DNA of 64,000 bases, from NCBI GenBank assembly GCA_030581615.1, contig JAKTTT010000037.1:62001-126000 (forward strand), given 5' to 3'. Under the pieces are notes generated by a model. It was not told the DNA's origin and did not search any database. It saw nothing but the letters and a program-made list of their open reading frames with translations. The position numbers were made by a program, and so were the translations under genes. Position 1 is the stretch's first letter. The number at the start of each line of letters is the position of its first letter. Origin of the DNA: Alloascoidea africana. Taxonomy: Eukaryota; Ascomycota; Alloascoideomycetes; Alloascoideales; Alloascoideaceae. Positions 22,127 through 33,285 of this stretch are shown here, piece by piece.

Positions 22127-22298
22127 GCAGCCTCTGTTATCCGCTTGCCCAATTCAGAAAATGGAAAAAGTCCTCCATTTAACTATTCCTGTGCTTTATC
22201 GGCTTCTTTCTTAACCAACAGGATTCGCTCTTTCTTTCTTCTCTCTCACTTTCTTCTTCTCTCTCCTTCTATCTTGATCGTCCCAAATTAAGCCCTAA

Positions 22299-24530
22299 AT
22301 GGCGATTGATACCCGACAGATCTTGCTGCCGCGCACAATCCAGGATGCTACAAGATCAAAGCTCCCAATCAAGGAGCTGGGTTTGGCAATACAAACCTCA
22401 ACCGGCTCTCAGGACATCGGCCGGAATCAGCATGTATTCAAAACATCTAACGGTGTAGGCATAGACCGTAACAACATTTTTGAGAGTGATGAGTCCAAGT
22501 TGTACTCTTCCTCGAAGAACTTAGCTCTAGATATAGATCATCTTTATGTGGATTCTCCATTGGTCCAAACAAGATCTATTTCAATGATTCCAAAAGACGT
22601 GACTGCTTCGGATACTGAAGCATTGAAGACTAAGCCAATTACTTCTAATTCGCTAACAGGTTCGCCCAGTACAGGGAAATCGACTGATACTCTCAACGAG
22701 CCGTTTAAATCGCCATTGTTCAATCTGAAAAGGGAAAGAAGACGACGGATATCTCGATCAACTTCATCTGTCTGCACATTGCTGAGCAACAGAACAAGAC
22801 TTCAGAGCAGCTTTCGATGTCAAGAAGTGGCGTCAACCTCTGTTTCAGATGAAAGCAAGCAAAGCGAAAAGGAAAATATCCCCGAAAATTATATAGACGA
22901 GGAGTCCGGAGATTACTTTGGCTTCACAAGTCCAGTTACGAGAAGGAGAAGGACAAAAATTAGACGTACACAATCTATGTTTCAAAGTGCTCAAGAATTG
23001 TTGAATTTACAAATAGATGAGGAAGAACGAAGTGTTTCCGGTGACAATATAGCATCATCAACATTTGCATCTGCATCTACATCTACATCTACATCAACAT
23101 CTACATCTACATCTACATCAGCTTCAATTTCAGCATCATCATCGTCATCTTCCCCGTCTACGTCATCCTTACACTCAGTTGCACAGGTAGAAACACCAAA
23201 TCATGCTAATGCTTGTTTCAGGTATTCTACCAGCTTGGAGTTCTCAAGCTCCTCAACTAGAGTTCCAGGTTCAAATCCCCTCGATGTTTCGCCCTCTTCT
23301 TTCATTTCTATCCTGGATTGCCCTTCTTGCCCTATAAAGCATTTCAACGTTGCTACAGATCCCTTCAATAGAATCACAAGCGAGACCCTATGCGAGATCA
23401 TGGACGCTAGATTCAATGAAATTTTTAACGATTACATTATCATCGATTGTCGTTTCAAATACGAATATGATGGTGGTCATATTGATGGCGCAATAAACAT
23501 TTATGACCATGATTACCTCGAAACTAAACTGCTCAAAGTTGGTGCAGGTGGAATAAAAGCACAAACTGATAAATTGGGCAACAAAAATAGTAAAACACTT
23601 TTGATATTCCACTGCGAGTTGAGCTCGCATCGTGGACCGTTAATGGCTGCACATCTTCGAAAATGTGACCGATCCATAAACAGACAGAACTACCCTTATC
23701 TGACCTACCCCAACATCCTAATTCTCGAAGGTGGCTACAAATCCTTTTTCAAGCAGTTTTCAGGCCGTTGTGTTCCACAAAAATATGTTGAGATGAATGA
23801 CAAACAGCATGCGGCTACCTGTGAACGTGAACTTCACAGATTTAGAAGAGGAAATTTGATAAGTGAAAAGGGCATAAATGCGATTGAAAAAAAATGGAGA
23901 AGAACGCAGAGTTATGCCTATGGTTTTACTGGATCAAAACCTAATTGGGATATCGATAATGCTAGTGCTTCGCTTGAGAATGAACGTTGCCGGAAAAACG
24001 TCATTTCCGAATCATCTTCTTCCTTAAATTTTTCTTTCAAATTCCCGCTGGTTAATGGGGCATGTGATTCTAATGCACCGAACTTAAACAAAAGCTCTCC
24101 CACAAAGTTGTTCTTTCCTACTTTCAATAAAGCAGACCTTAAACCAAATTCAATTTTCAAATCACCATTACAAACTCCAAAGTTGCCTTCATTTGACCTA
24201 TATTCTCGACCTAATTCTTCCAGCTCTTTATCAAGCTCGGGTTCAAGTGCATTCACCAGCGTTTCTACTTTTTCTATCGGGGAAAAGTCCTCAAATACCC
24301 ATGGCTCATCCTACTTCCCATTCGATGGGTTTGTGCCTGTTGGCCAAAACGATACCAAAGATGATATCTTCAACAAAGAAAACAGAATCGACAATGCAAG
24401 AAGACAAGTGACAGTGCCTTCGACTGCAACTCACAGAAAGTTCGTGCGATCGATTTCGGGCGTAAGCAAAAGAAGCATTACCCGAAGCTTTACGCAACCT
24501 GTAAACGTTTTTAATAATTGCAAACTTTGA
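22299..24530 (+). CDS. MIH1: MIH1/CDC25-type M-phase inducer phosphatase
   Basis: Protein tyrosine phosphatase that removes the inhibitory phosphate from cyclin-dependent kinase Cdc28/Cdk1 and so promotes mitotic entry. The 743-aa protein has a long, Ser-rich regulatory N-terminus. A rhodanese-fold CDC25 domain spans about residues 350-505. Landmarks are YIIIDCRFKYEYDGGHIDGA near 378-397 and the catalytic loop HCELSSHRGP, with nucleophile C439 and R445. The usual loop is HCEFSSERGP, so the invariant H, C, S-S and R are kept. The C-terminal 240 residues are low complexity. A run of Ser-Thr pairs (about 258-280) comes from a TACATC repeat. The start is the first ATG, after a pyrimidine-rich leader (22205-22275). 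Confidence 0.92.
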   Translation: MAIDTRQILLPRTIQDATRSKLPIKELGLAIQTSTGSQDIGRNQHVFKTSNGVGIDRNNIFESDESKLYSSSKNLALDIDHLYVDSPLVQTRSISMIPKDVTASDTEALKTKPITSNSLTGSPSTGKSTDTLNEPFKSPLFNLKRERRRRISRSTSSVCTLLSNRTRLQSSFRCQEVASTSVSDESKQSEKENIPENYIDEESGDYFGFTSPVTRRRRTKIRRTQSMFQSAQELLNLQIDEEERSVSGDNIASSTFASASTSTSTSTSTSTSTSASISASSSSSSPSTSSLHSVAQVETPNHANACFRYSTSLEFSSSSTRVPGSNPLDVSPSSFISILDCPSCPIKHFNVATDPFNRITSETLCEIMDARFNEIFNDYIIIDCRFKYEYDGGHIDGAINIYDHDYLETKLLKVGAGGIKAQTDKLGNKNSKTLLIFHCELSSHRGPLMAAHLRKCDRSINRQNYPYLTYPNILILEGGYKSFFKQFSGRCVPQKYVEMNDKQHAATCERELHRFRRGNLISEKGINAIEKKWRRTQSYAYGFTGSKPNWDIDNASASLENERCRKNVISESSSSLNFSFKFPLVNGACDSNAPNLNKSSPTKLFFPTFNKADLKPNSIFKSPLQTPKLPSFDLYSRPNSSSSLSSSGSSAFTSVSTFSIGEKSSNTHGSSYFPFDGFVPVGQNDTKDDIFNKENRIDNARRQVTVPSTATHRKFVRSISGVSKRSITRSFTQPVNVFNNCKL
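23066..23130 (+). repeat. (ACATCT)n hexanucleotide repeat coding Ser-Thr
   Basis: About nine imperfect ACATCT units inside the MIH1 reading frame encode alternating Ser and Thr. Being a multiple of three, length changes keep the frame; it sits in the disordered N-terminal region. Confidence 0.8.
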
Positions 24531-27472
24531 GTTGTTGACTAAGATAACCACATCTTCTTTTTCTTATTTGTTTTTTCTCCACGCAACATAGAAAACAATT
24601 CTTTTTTTCAGCGCATGGCAAGCAAGCCTACTTGAATATTGTTTTTCTTTTTCAAAGAAGGAAGAGGAAGGAAAATGCTCTTTGTCTCTCTGATTCTTCT
24701 TTTATGTTGCGAAGATCCCCCGTTACATTACAAATGACCCTGTTCAACTTCCAAAGCATGGGCGATTAATGTTTTTTTCTCATTTAAAGCTTTGTCTCGT
24801 GTTTTTATTTAATGTCTTTAGTGTAATACTGTTGTAGTGTACCTCTCCATGCCTTTATTGTCCTCTCAGTTACTCCTTACTTTTTACGTTTGATTCCTTA
24901 TATAGAGTGGACTTTAAGTGTATTAAGCCCCACAAAGTATGAGATCTTAATGTCCTTATTGTAGACATTGATTTAGCCTTTTTGACAAAAGCAAAAACTT
25001 CATCATTATTTCTTGTCCCGGTTGACCCACAACAACCAACTATTCTGGCTTGCCCTAATTTAATTCAGATACATTAGGCCAAGCTTGCCATTACATTGCC
25101 TTCCAAGAATTAAATGAATGCTTTTGTTTCTTTTTTGAAAAACCACCACCATTTTATTTATTTAGTCACAGATTTGCTTTTTCGTTTTATTGGAAGGTTT
25201 AGTGTCTTGACTCAATGTGTAGGTGGATCCATAAAGTTTCCGATGTCGCGATTACCGAAAAGACAGGAATTTTTTTAAAGCATGTACTTGGTTTTAATCT
25301 AGGTTAAAAAACGAAATTGAAAAGCTATACATTATCGTATTTCATGCGATCCTACTCACGTGTAAAGCAGTCTCGATTCTCTTAGTTTCTATCAAGTCTG
25401 GCAAATAGAAACTGGAAAGCTTCTCCAACCTTCTTTACAAATGTTTTCGATGATACTAGCAGGTATATGGATATTCTCCAAGCTTTATCTTTATAAAGCG
25501 TTAGCACTCCGGTGTTCCCGCAAAACTTTGGCCTGGCATGTCTAACAAAGTTGCGATTAGCAAGGGACTGCAACGTATTACAGATGGTGGATTGTCAGTA
25601 ACCAAAAGGAGAGCGGAACTGTAAAACTGACATCAGCTTTGACTATAACCTGTAAGCGCAAAAGCATCCAGTAGGATGGTGCTATTTTTCATGTCAATTG
25701 ATGAATGTGCAATTTTAGCACTTCGGGTGAAAGCGCTAACATGTTGTGTATTGTCTCTGGGGCAACAGAGAACTACTCATCATAAACATTATCGATTTGT
25801 CTTAGGAGTGGTAGGTATGTGAATGGACGGAGAGATAGAGCCATGTGATTCTGGATTGTGGTGTCAATCATTGGAGTCAGCTTGGGGTGGAAACTCCAGC
25901 TTTCAGGTTCCTCAGAGTCAAAGTATTCTATCTGAGCGTCAAATATTTTACCTATCTTTGTGTAAAGTCTAATATTCCCTTACAATGCTTGTTAAATACA
26001 AGTCGTTTTGGCTACAAACTTCCGACTTTGGCGCTTAGGCCCTCCTCATTTTTCCAGTAGATACTGACTTTTCTGTTGCATTAATACATTGTGTGTTCTT
26101 CCCTAATAGAATCTAGCTGCTTTTCCAAGTGGATTTCAAATAAAGTGAACTTAGGATATAGCAAGACCCAGTGCAAGTGGGTTATCAGACAAGAATCTAG
26201 GCTTCTAGGCTCAATGGGACAAAATCTTATTTTTCAGGGCCAGCCGATACTACAAGACAGCTTGGATACATTGAGGCATTGTATCTGCTCGTTGTTTTCG
26301 GTTATATCTTCTACCTCACTGGTACAACAAACCTCATTCCACTTACATAGAGTACAGCTGCCCGAGATATTCATTAAAAGTTTTCAAGATCTCAGGGAAA
26401 TATAAATCTTTGAAAAATAGACGAGAAAGGGAGGCAATCTTGTAAATTGTGGAGTTGGCTGTTTGATTGTGGTTCGTCGAGTTCTTGACCCGAGGCATCG
26501 GAAAATCTTGGGAAGCACCAGCTTGGGAGTACTATTTGGGTTCTGTGGACATTGGAGAATAAATGAAAAGCCAGGATAGTTCGTTGTGAGAAGAATTTTT
26601 GGATGGAGATAAACAAAACAAATTACGTCAATTACAGTGCGAATATATAACCTTTCACTTTGTGTACATCAACCTAGATCAAAGTTGAGCACACACTTAA
26701 AACAATTTCCTGTCATCTCTGTCATCACACAACATTAGAAACTTTGGTTCCACCTACACATTAAGTCAAGACACTAAACCTTCTAATCAAACAAAAAGTA
26801 AATGGAATGGTGGCAGTGGTTTAAAAAGAAACAAACGCATGCGCTCAAGTTTGAAAGTACTGTGTGTAAGGGATACACACAGATAGTTCACAATTCACAC
26901 ACTTTCTTGATGCTTTTTCTATTGTCTATTGCAAAGTAGGAAGTAGGCTATTTATATAGAGGAATGCCTCGGCTGAAGCTGGGATGCCATGAGGCAGGAA
27001 CATCCATATCCTAACACTGTGTATTGTTTGTATTCACGGGAAACTTTATCATGCTTCACACTTGGACGACCGGTCAATAAAACAATTATTAGCTTGCTAG
27101 TATTTTCACAGGCACTGAAAAATGTTTTACCAGAGACCCGAAAAAGAAAAAAAATTCATGTAGGAGTTGGATTAGTCCAGGGAAAACTTTACACAGATAC
27201 GATCTGAAAAAAGCTCTGTTGATCCGGTCGCTAAACAGAAAAGAATTGCTTCTAGCAGATAACCTAGTTGAGAACTTTTGAAACATAACTTAACTATCGA
27301 GTATCCTTATTAATATATACCAGAGGAATGCAAGGCTATTTACAAATTATTAAACTTTGCTTGCAATGCTGCTATTTGTTCCCTCTTTGTGATAAAATCC
27401 GTTTTCCATACCTTTTGTGGGACTATACTCCCTTGTAAAAAAGCACACCTGTAATAATGATTGTAAAACCTT
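24531..27472. other. Convergent gene-poor region between MIH1 and RPO41
   Basis: 2.9 kb between two facing 3' ends. The first 300 bp is T-rich. A minus-strand frame at 25382-25573 and a plus-strand frame at 26091-26405 have no recognisable product. One solo LTR with target-site duplication lies at 26865-27016. Otherwise I see nothing that supports a gene. Confidence 0.55.
26865..27016 (+). mobile_element. Solo LTR, 152 bp, with 5-bp target-site duplication (fossil)
   Basis: Begins TGTAAGGG and ends CCTAACA, so it has the TG...CA ends of retrotransposon LTRs. It is flanked on both sides by the same pentamer CTGTG (26860-26864 and 27017-27021), the expected target-site duplication. A TATA-like stretch (TATTTATATAGAGG) sits near 26950, where an LTR promoter would be. 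It resembles the LTR at 55302-55449 along its whole length (roughly 70% by eye). The internal region has been lost, so this is a relic. Ty1/copia or Ty3 affiliation cannot be told from the LTR alone. Confidence 0.82.
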
Positions 27473-30400
27473 TTATGAAAAGAAATATTTGCTGTTCATA
27501 ACCTCATCAATGTTAAAATCACCCTTCTCTGGAACCGTAGGTAAAGTCAGTGGGACAAAAACGCCATTAGCAGATCGAGTGAAGCGACCGGATTTTGCCT
27601 TTGCATCCTCATTGGTTTCGCTTTCTTCCTCAGAGAGAATAGGCTTCTTATGGACTGGCTGATCTAGCCCAAGATCGTAGCCCTTCAGAATCGTAGAAGG
27701 CGTTTCCATCTTCAGGCCTCTTTCTCTTTCTTTGATGTTATCAGAGTTGATCAAAAGGAAACGCTCCTTTTCCAAGTCAAGCTCCTCAGGTAAAGTCAAC
27801 TTTTTTTTCAAGCCGTGAACTTTCCTGTAGCTCTCACGCCAATTTTGAAGTACGGTATTCGCCTCGGATGAGGGGTCTAAGGTGACATACTGCAAAAAAT
27901 TGGCATATCGGGTCTGAAATTCTTCAGTCAACTTTTTGATGAGATCGCTTCGGTGAAGCTCAATAAACTCCTTCCTCAGTATTCTCGACATGTCATTGAT
28001 ATCTGAGGGATGGGTCCAGTAAGAATCATGAACAGCAGCAAAGCATATACCAGCTTTGCCACACTCTACTGAAGACATCAGCATATGTGTTGCATCTAAA
28101 GAATGAACGTAGTTTGGGGGTAGCGCACTCATTTGTTTCCTAGCATTAACCGGTGCTCGTTTGAAAGGATCAACAATGAACACCGTTTGCAAGCTTGTCG
28201 TAACTTGCTTCTTTGAAGTTTCTCTATATGGCTGCACAATAGTGAGCCCTAATGGCGTAGTCCACACCACCGAGGACATGAATTCAGGTTTCGACTTGTT
28301 CTTTGCACTTGGAGATGTTGGATCCAAATTGCTGCTTAAGCTGGTAGACTTTGATATCCTTTTAGCACATTCGCCTAGCCAGTCTTGAATCAAATGGGCA
28401 CCTGTAAACAATTGACGAACTGCGGCAAAGACGTGGCGTGTCAGAAATTGTGATAGTTCATTGATGTCTTCTGTATCAAATTTCTTCATGTCTTTCAACT
28501 GTCCTCTAATTTGCTCCCTAGCGCCAATATAAGTGACTCCATACACATTTGTCATAACGGTTTGCTTCACCAGCTTTCGAGTTATATTATTCACTGCCAG
28601 TTTAGCTAATCGAATCTCATTGTTTTTCTTGCCCTCATTATCACTAAGAAATTGTGAGATGTTCTCACGAACCAGCTTGGCAACATGGGTATACACATCT
28701 TGAGGCGAATCGCTCGGCAACAAATTCACCTGTTTGGCTCCATCGACATCACCTCCAAGAGCTGCATAATGTTGAAGTCCATTACAAGTACCGTCTTGAT
28801 GCACAGGTAAATGGCAAACATATTTTGTTGGATCAGGTAACTTTAAAGCATTTGATAGTTCCATACATGTCGCCAAGGTCTGCCAGGGCTTGTCTGCTTT
28901 GGTCCACCATCGCTCTCCATTCAATGGATTTTCGGCTGATTCCACAACATTCTTAATATTCTCATCAGTGAAAGCAATGCGCTTGTCAAAAGGCTGTTTA
29001 TCGAGACCGTAAAGATTAGCCAGATGCACTTTGAGCCAATCCAAACCATCTGATCCCAGCTCCTTGCCTTTCCAAAACAAAAGCAATGATCTGCTTAAAT
29101 CATTTCCTAAATGGTTAAAGTTGGCGGAAAGGGGATATGCTCTCCCTCTAAAGTCTAAATTATGTGGGAAATAGAACTTTTCACCAGAAAAAGCCCTTGC
29201 TATCTCCAATCTATAGTTTGTGTCGCATCGTTGAGACAGCTCAGATTGTAGAGTGTTTTTGATCAACTTGAAATTCTTTTGCCAATTTCTCATTTCCTCC
29301 GGCTCACAATTTCTTGGAGGTCTAGCGGGTAGTTTTTCCTTTAGTTTCTCTGTAGTAATTGCTTCGGGAATTCCATACATTCTCTTTCCCGAGTTCCAAA
29401 CTTTGCTGATAATATCAAGAATCGGGGTATTGATTGTCCAGGAAGCCTCGCCAAGGTGGTTTAATCCGGCGTAAACTTCATCCATTGCATTTTGAGCGCT
29501 TGCCGCTTTTAGGTATGCAACCTGCTCAGGACTGTCCTTGGTTCGAATGAGCATGTTTCTAGAGTAGAGGTAGCCACCAGACTGATAGTCAACCCATGAA
29601 CATGGCCTTACCAACATTGGTAATAATTGAGGATTAACAGAACCTCCAATGTCTTCAGCGCTGAGTTTTGCTGAGAGTTTTGGATGGATCTTAATAACAC
29701 CAACTTTCACACCTTTATGGTATTGATAGCCATGATACAATGCTGGGACTTCGCCCGAAACCTTTTTTCCTGTCTCTGGATCATTTGCAGTAACAGGAAT
29801 CTTGGCAACATGCATTAAAATAGCAACAAGAACAGAGCCGATTTTTATCAAAACCTCCGAATCCCATGCAATAGTGTTCTTGTCGAGATAAGAACTCCTT
29901 AGTTTAGCCCGAACTTCGCTCAGTGCAGAGCGGGCTTCCTCTGTTTTCTTCAATCTGAAATCCTTCAGAGCTTCTTTCTCAGCTGCCATCAGCTTAGATG
30001 TCCTATATTCTGTTTCAATGGCCTTGCCCACAGTTATCAAACAACGAGCAGTTCTCATCCCTTCGCTAATGCCGTTGGTAGAATTCAGCTTCAAAACTTC
30101 GAGAATTGTTACAACGCATAGCTTCTCAGGAGGAACAAGCTTTAAAAACGTGCCGTGTTCTGGTGACGATTTCCCTGTGAGGTCTTTTTTCGAGCCAACA
30201 TCTGCAAATTTCTCCAGTTCCTGATTCACAAGTGGTAACATATCTGTATACCATTGCCAAAGGTTTACGCTTAGGCCTTTGGTAGGCAAGTCTCCTCTTT
30301 CTTTCATCAATTCAAAGTCATGTTTCCAACGTTCCTTGGCAGCTTCATATGCTCGAACCTCTAATAGTTTTTGTCTCTCTTGGTTAAAGTCCTCCAGGCT

Positions 30401-31473
30401 ATCTTCAAAAGATTGTTTTTCTTCTTCTGGCAGGCTCTTATAAACTTCAAAAAAATTGATGCCGTTGCCAGTCTGCGTTTTTAATATTGGCGAGATGCTC
30501 TCGAGAAGACTTAATTTGTCTACGAAATTCTGGCTTTTATCGGTTTTCATTTTCAAGCCCAAAAGTGTGGATCGGATAACTTTCATACCAAAGGTGTTAA
30601 CAGAGATCAGCTCGTCTAAGCTTTTCTCTAAAGTTTCTGGTAACTCGGTTCGTTCGATTTGTTTGAGGACTTCTTCGGCTGTAGCTGCTTTGACAATATC
30701 ATCTTCTTGAGCAGCAACAAGTTTTCGATAATAATCTGGAATTATGTTGGGGTTGATATCACAAGACTATCATCAGAACCTAGTGTTAATAACTAAAACA
30801 AGGGGCAACGGAATATCAATCAAGGACTTACCTCCACCAACTTTTCCAAGCACTTGATTCCAAGAGCATCAATATTTCGACAGAGCTGTTCCGCTGTACA
30901 AAACGCCGCTGGGTTATCCACATACCGTTTGTAGTATACTTTGAGGGATTCCGGATCTTCAGATTTTTCAAGTACGGAATGCAAAAGAATGGCGTAAGTC
31001 CTAGCGTTTGGGTTGACGTTATATTTTGATTTCAAGCTTTGGAGCCAGCTCTCGATAGTATCCAGTGAATGGGAGGGATCTGAGGCGAATTTTGTGAAGT
31101 ATAGATTTGCAACTGTCATAAACGAGGTATCATCCATCTCACGCAAGTTCTGTAATATCAACTCTGCCCTCTTGAACTGTCCAGCATCTAAACAAGCTTC
31201 CAGCAAAGAAAGCAATCGAGTGTGATCTTTTTCGAAAGACCTGAAGTGCATCGCATCATAGGCACTAGTATAACCAAACGTTCCTGGGTCGTGCACGTTA
31301 TTAGTACTGATATTTTCTACCTGCCCATCCACTTTGGATAACTTTGAAATGCTTTGGAAACTTCCAAACGGTAAAGGTAAGGCAGGCCCTTTGACAGGAA
31401 TCAGACCCAATCGCTGTATAGTTCGACCTTTGGATGCCACCTTTGCTAATCCCCCTCTAGCTAGCCGAATCAT
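27473..31473 (-). CDS. RPO41: Mitochondrial RNA polymerase (T7-phage type), two exons
   Basis: Single-subunit polymerase that transcribes mitochondrial DNA and makes replication primers in the matrix. Predicted CDS is complement(join(27473..30766, 30832..31473)), 1311 aa, close to the 1351 aa of S. cerevisiae. The 65-nt intron (30767-30831) has donor GTAAGT, a TTAAC branch site and acceptor ATAG; splicing is in phase 0 and joins KCLEKLVE to SCDINPNIIPDYYRKL. Exon 1 has a basic N-terminus (MIRLARGGLAKVASKGR) suited to import and a PPR-like helical region. All T7-family catalytic motifs are visible: motif A HQDGTCNGLQHYAALGGD, motif B KQTVMTNVYGVTYIG and motif C AAVHDSYWTHP with the second catalytic aspartate. 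An alternative start at 30586 inside exon 2 would drop the presequence and is rejected. Confidence 0.96.
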
Positions 31474-31795
31474 CTTGCTCCAAGTGATGGGAATATAAAG
31501 GCTGGCAAATTTTTCTTTTTCATAGGTCGAATGTCCTGAGATGCGTGAAGGTCATGTGATGCATAAACGCTCTACCACATTTGCATTTGTGCACTTTAGA
31601 TCTACAGACTAGGAAGCCATATTCTGGAGAATACGAAGCACACGCGAGCATCAAAACATTAACTTATTATTGATAATATTATACTAAGATTAAAGGATTT
31701 CTGGATGGGAATGCATTGGTATAGTCTCTTTTGTCCACAAAGAAAATGCATGGCTTGTGCCTGTTAGCGTCAGATGTATAGATGATCCGCCAACC
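31474..31795. other. RPO41 promoter / IRC22 3' flank
   Basis: 322 bp between two minus-strand genes; A+T-rich with no gene seen. It should contain the RPO41 promoter and the IRC22 terminator region. Confidence 0.5.
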
Positions 31796-32515
31796 TCATG
31801 TAGTCTTTTTGGACCTTTTTGCACTAGCCTTCAAATGGGATTCTGGAATCCAACTCTCATCATAACCGCTGCTCTTAGCTTGAGGAGCCAAAGATTTTTT
31901 CTCTTTGGGTTGGATACTGGTGTGGGTGCCAACCGAGGAGCCAAAGCCGGCAATGTTGTTTTCACGAAGATAAGGTAGCAGAAATGCATTTCCAGCAAAA
32001 TAGACAATAGCCCCAACTGTTGATAGCAGAATCGATCCAAATAATACAAACTGCACATCAAAAAAGGAAATCGGTTTCTCTTCAACTACAAAGTTGGAAA
32101 CTGATCGACTGATTTTGAGTAACTGGTTGTCGTATTTGGCAAGAAGTGAGATTTCCAAATTGTAATTGTTAGGCTTCAACTGGAACTCAAATGGTTGGGA
32201 AAATTCAATTGATTCGCTGGGATCAACTGTAAATGGTCCCACCCGGATCGTGGTAAGATTTGCAATTGTCTCATCTGACTTGACATCTTTCAAAATTCCT
32301 TTAATTCCAAAAACTTCCAAGTCGGTTTCTCCGTTATTTTTCACATTGAAAGAAAGTAGAGTGTCATCAACGCTGTAGACCAAAATATTTTCATCACGCT
32401 TTTGAGCCGTAGGGAAATCAACGGAAGCGGAAAATCGGCTATCAAAATCTGTGGCTAAGCCTAAGGCCGGATATGTCCCCAAAAGAGCAAGGGATATACA
32501 CTTTAACAAAAACAT
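31796..32515 (-). CDS. IRC22: IRC22-like ER membrane protein (TRAP-alpha-related)
   Basis: 239-aa type I membrane protein, probably in the endoplasmic reticulum. A cleavable signal peptide is evident at 1-21 (MFLLKCISLALLGTYPALGLA). A lumenal beta-rich domain follows to about residue 150, then one transmembrane helix at about 155-183 (QFVLFGSILLSTVGAIVYFA) and a short basic cytosolic tail containing SGYDESWIPESHLK. That tail motif and the overall layout match fungal Irc22, which is distantly related to the alpha subunit of the translocon-associated (TRAP/SSR) complex. The precise role in yeast is unclear. Divergent from ADI1, with 233 bp between the two start codons. Confidence 0.85.
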   Translation of the reverse strand: MFLLKCISLALLGTYPALGLATDFDSRFSASVDFPTAQKRDENILVYSVDDTLLSFNVKNNGETDLEVFGIKGILKDVKSDETIANLTTIRVGPFTVDPSESIEFSQPFEFQLKPNNYNLEISLLAKYDNQLLKISRSVSNFVVEEKPISFFDVQFVLFGSILLSTVGAIVYFAGNAFLLPYLRENNIAGFGSSVGTHTSIQPKEKKSLAPQAKSSGYDESWIPESHLKASAKRSKKTT

Positions 32516-32615
32516 TCTAAAATCGAGTAATGAAAAGGGTTTGCAGCTGATTCTGAAAATGCGAATAGGTGGCTCTTTTCAACTGCAGCGTAACCCGGAC
32601 ATGGTGAGTAATATA

Positions 32616-32623
32616 TCACGTGA
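32616..32623. promoter_or_regulatory. TCACGTGA palindrome in shared IRC22/ADI1 promoter
   Basis: Perfect 8-bp TCACGTGA, 126 bp upstream of ADI1 and about 100 bp upstream of IRC22. This is the optimal site of Cbf1, which with Met4/Met28 controls sulphur-amino-acid genes in yeast. Its place next to a methionine-salvage gene makes it a plausible functional site. Confidence 0.55.
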
Positions 32624-32748
32624 AATCAAACAACCCACATGTTTAATCGCCAACTGCTGGATACTTCTTAGCCAATCCTCAATTTTTTTTTCGATCTGTT
32701 TCTTTTCCTTCTATTTCACAGTTCGGCTTTCAAGAAAACGTCTGTAAA

Positions 32749-33285
32749 ATGCTTTTGTATATCCACGACAATAAGAACGAGGTTGATCAACGTGAGGATC
32801 ACAATAGCGGGACAGATGTGTCAATCGAAGACCTTTCAAAGCTTGGAGTAATCGCTCTACACATTGACGATCAGGACGAGTTAGAGAAGATTGCAAAAGA
32901 AAGGGAATACAAGAATCGTGATGTCATCGAAATTACCAAGGAAACTTTTGGAAGCGAAGAAGCGCTAAAACGGAAGCTAGATGAGTTTTACACTGAGCAT
33001 ATCCATGAAGATGAAGAAATTAGATACATTTTGGATGGTGAAGGATACTTTGATGTGCGTGACAATGAGGAGAGATGGGTCAGAAGTAAATTGAATAAAG
33101 GAGATCTCTTGATATTGCCGGCAGGCATCTACCATCGGTTTACCCTTTCATCAACCAATTACGTTAAAGCTTTACGATTGTTCAAAGACGAACCCAAATG
33201 GATAGCAATAAACAGAGGCGAGGACGCGGATTCTAATGCCCATAGAACTGGATACTTGAAATCCATTGGGATCGAAGTCAATTAG
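32749..33285 (+). CDS. ADI1: Acireductone dioxygenase (methionine salvage)
   Basis: Converts acireductone (1,2-dihydroxy-3-keto-5-methylthiopentene) plus oxygen to the ketoacid precursor of methionine and formate, the penultimate step of the methylthioadenosine salvage cycle. The 178-aa cupin has the full metal-binding set: H84, H86 and E90 (EHIHEDEEIRYIL) and H129 (AGIYHRF). Length matches S. cerevisiae Adi1 (179 aa). The start is the first ATG, after a T-rich leader. It shares a 233-bp promoter with IRC22, including the TCACGTGA box. The coding region is followed by T-runs at 33285-33307 that may help 3'-end formation. Confidence 0.97.
   Translation: MLLYIHDNKNEVDQREDHNSGTDVSIEDLSKLGVIALHIDDQDELEKIAKEREYKNRDVIEITKETFGSEEALKRKLDEFYTEHIHEDEEIRYILDGEGYFDVRDNEERWVRSKLNKGDLLILPAGIYHRFTLSSTNYVKALRLFKDEPKWIAINRGEDADSNAHRTGYLKSIGIEVN

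Larger units (their letters stand above)
17289..22298. other. Gene desert between divergent complex I and MIH1 genes
   Basis: About 5 kb without a supportable intact gene. The first 500 bp is probably the complex I promoter and the last 400 bp the MIH1 promoter. Between them the sequence is A+T-rich, with frames under 100 codons and one stretch (18.8-19.4 kb) that looks like a retroelement fossil. A hairpin-forming inverted repeat CGGATG/CATCCG lies at about 21325-21348. No tRNA, rRNA or snoRNA recognised. Confidence 0.55.
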
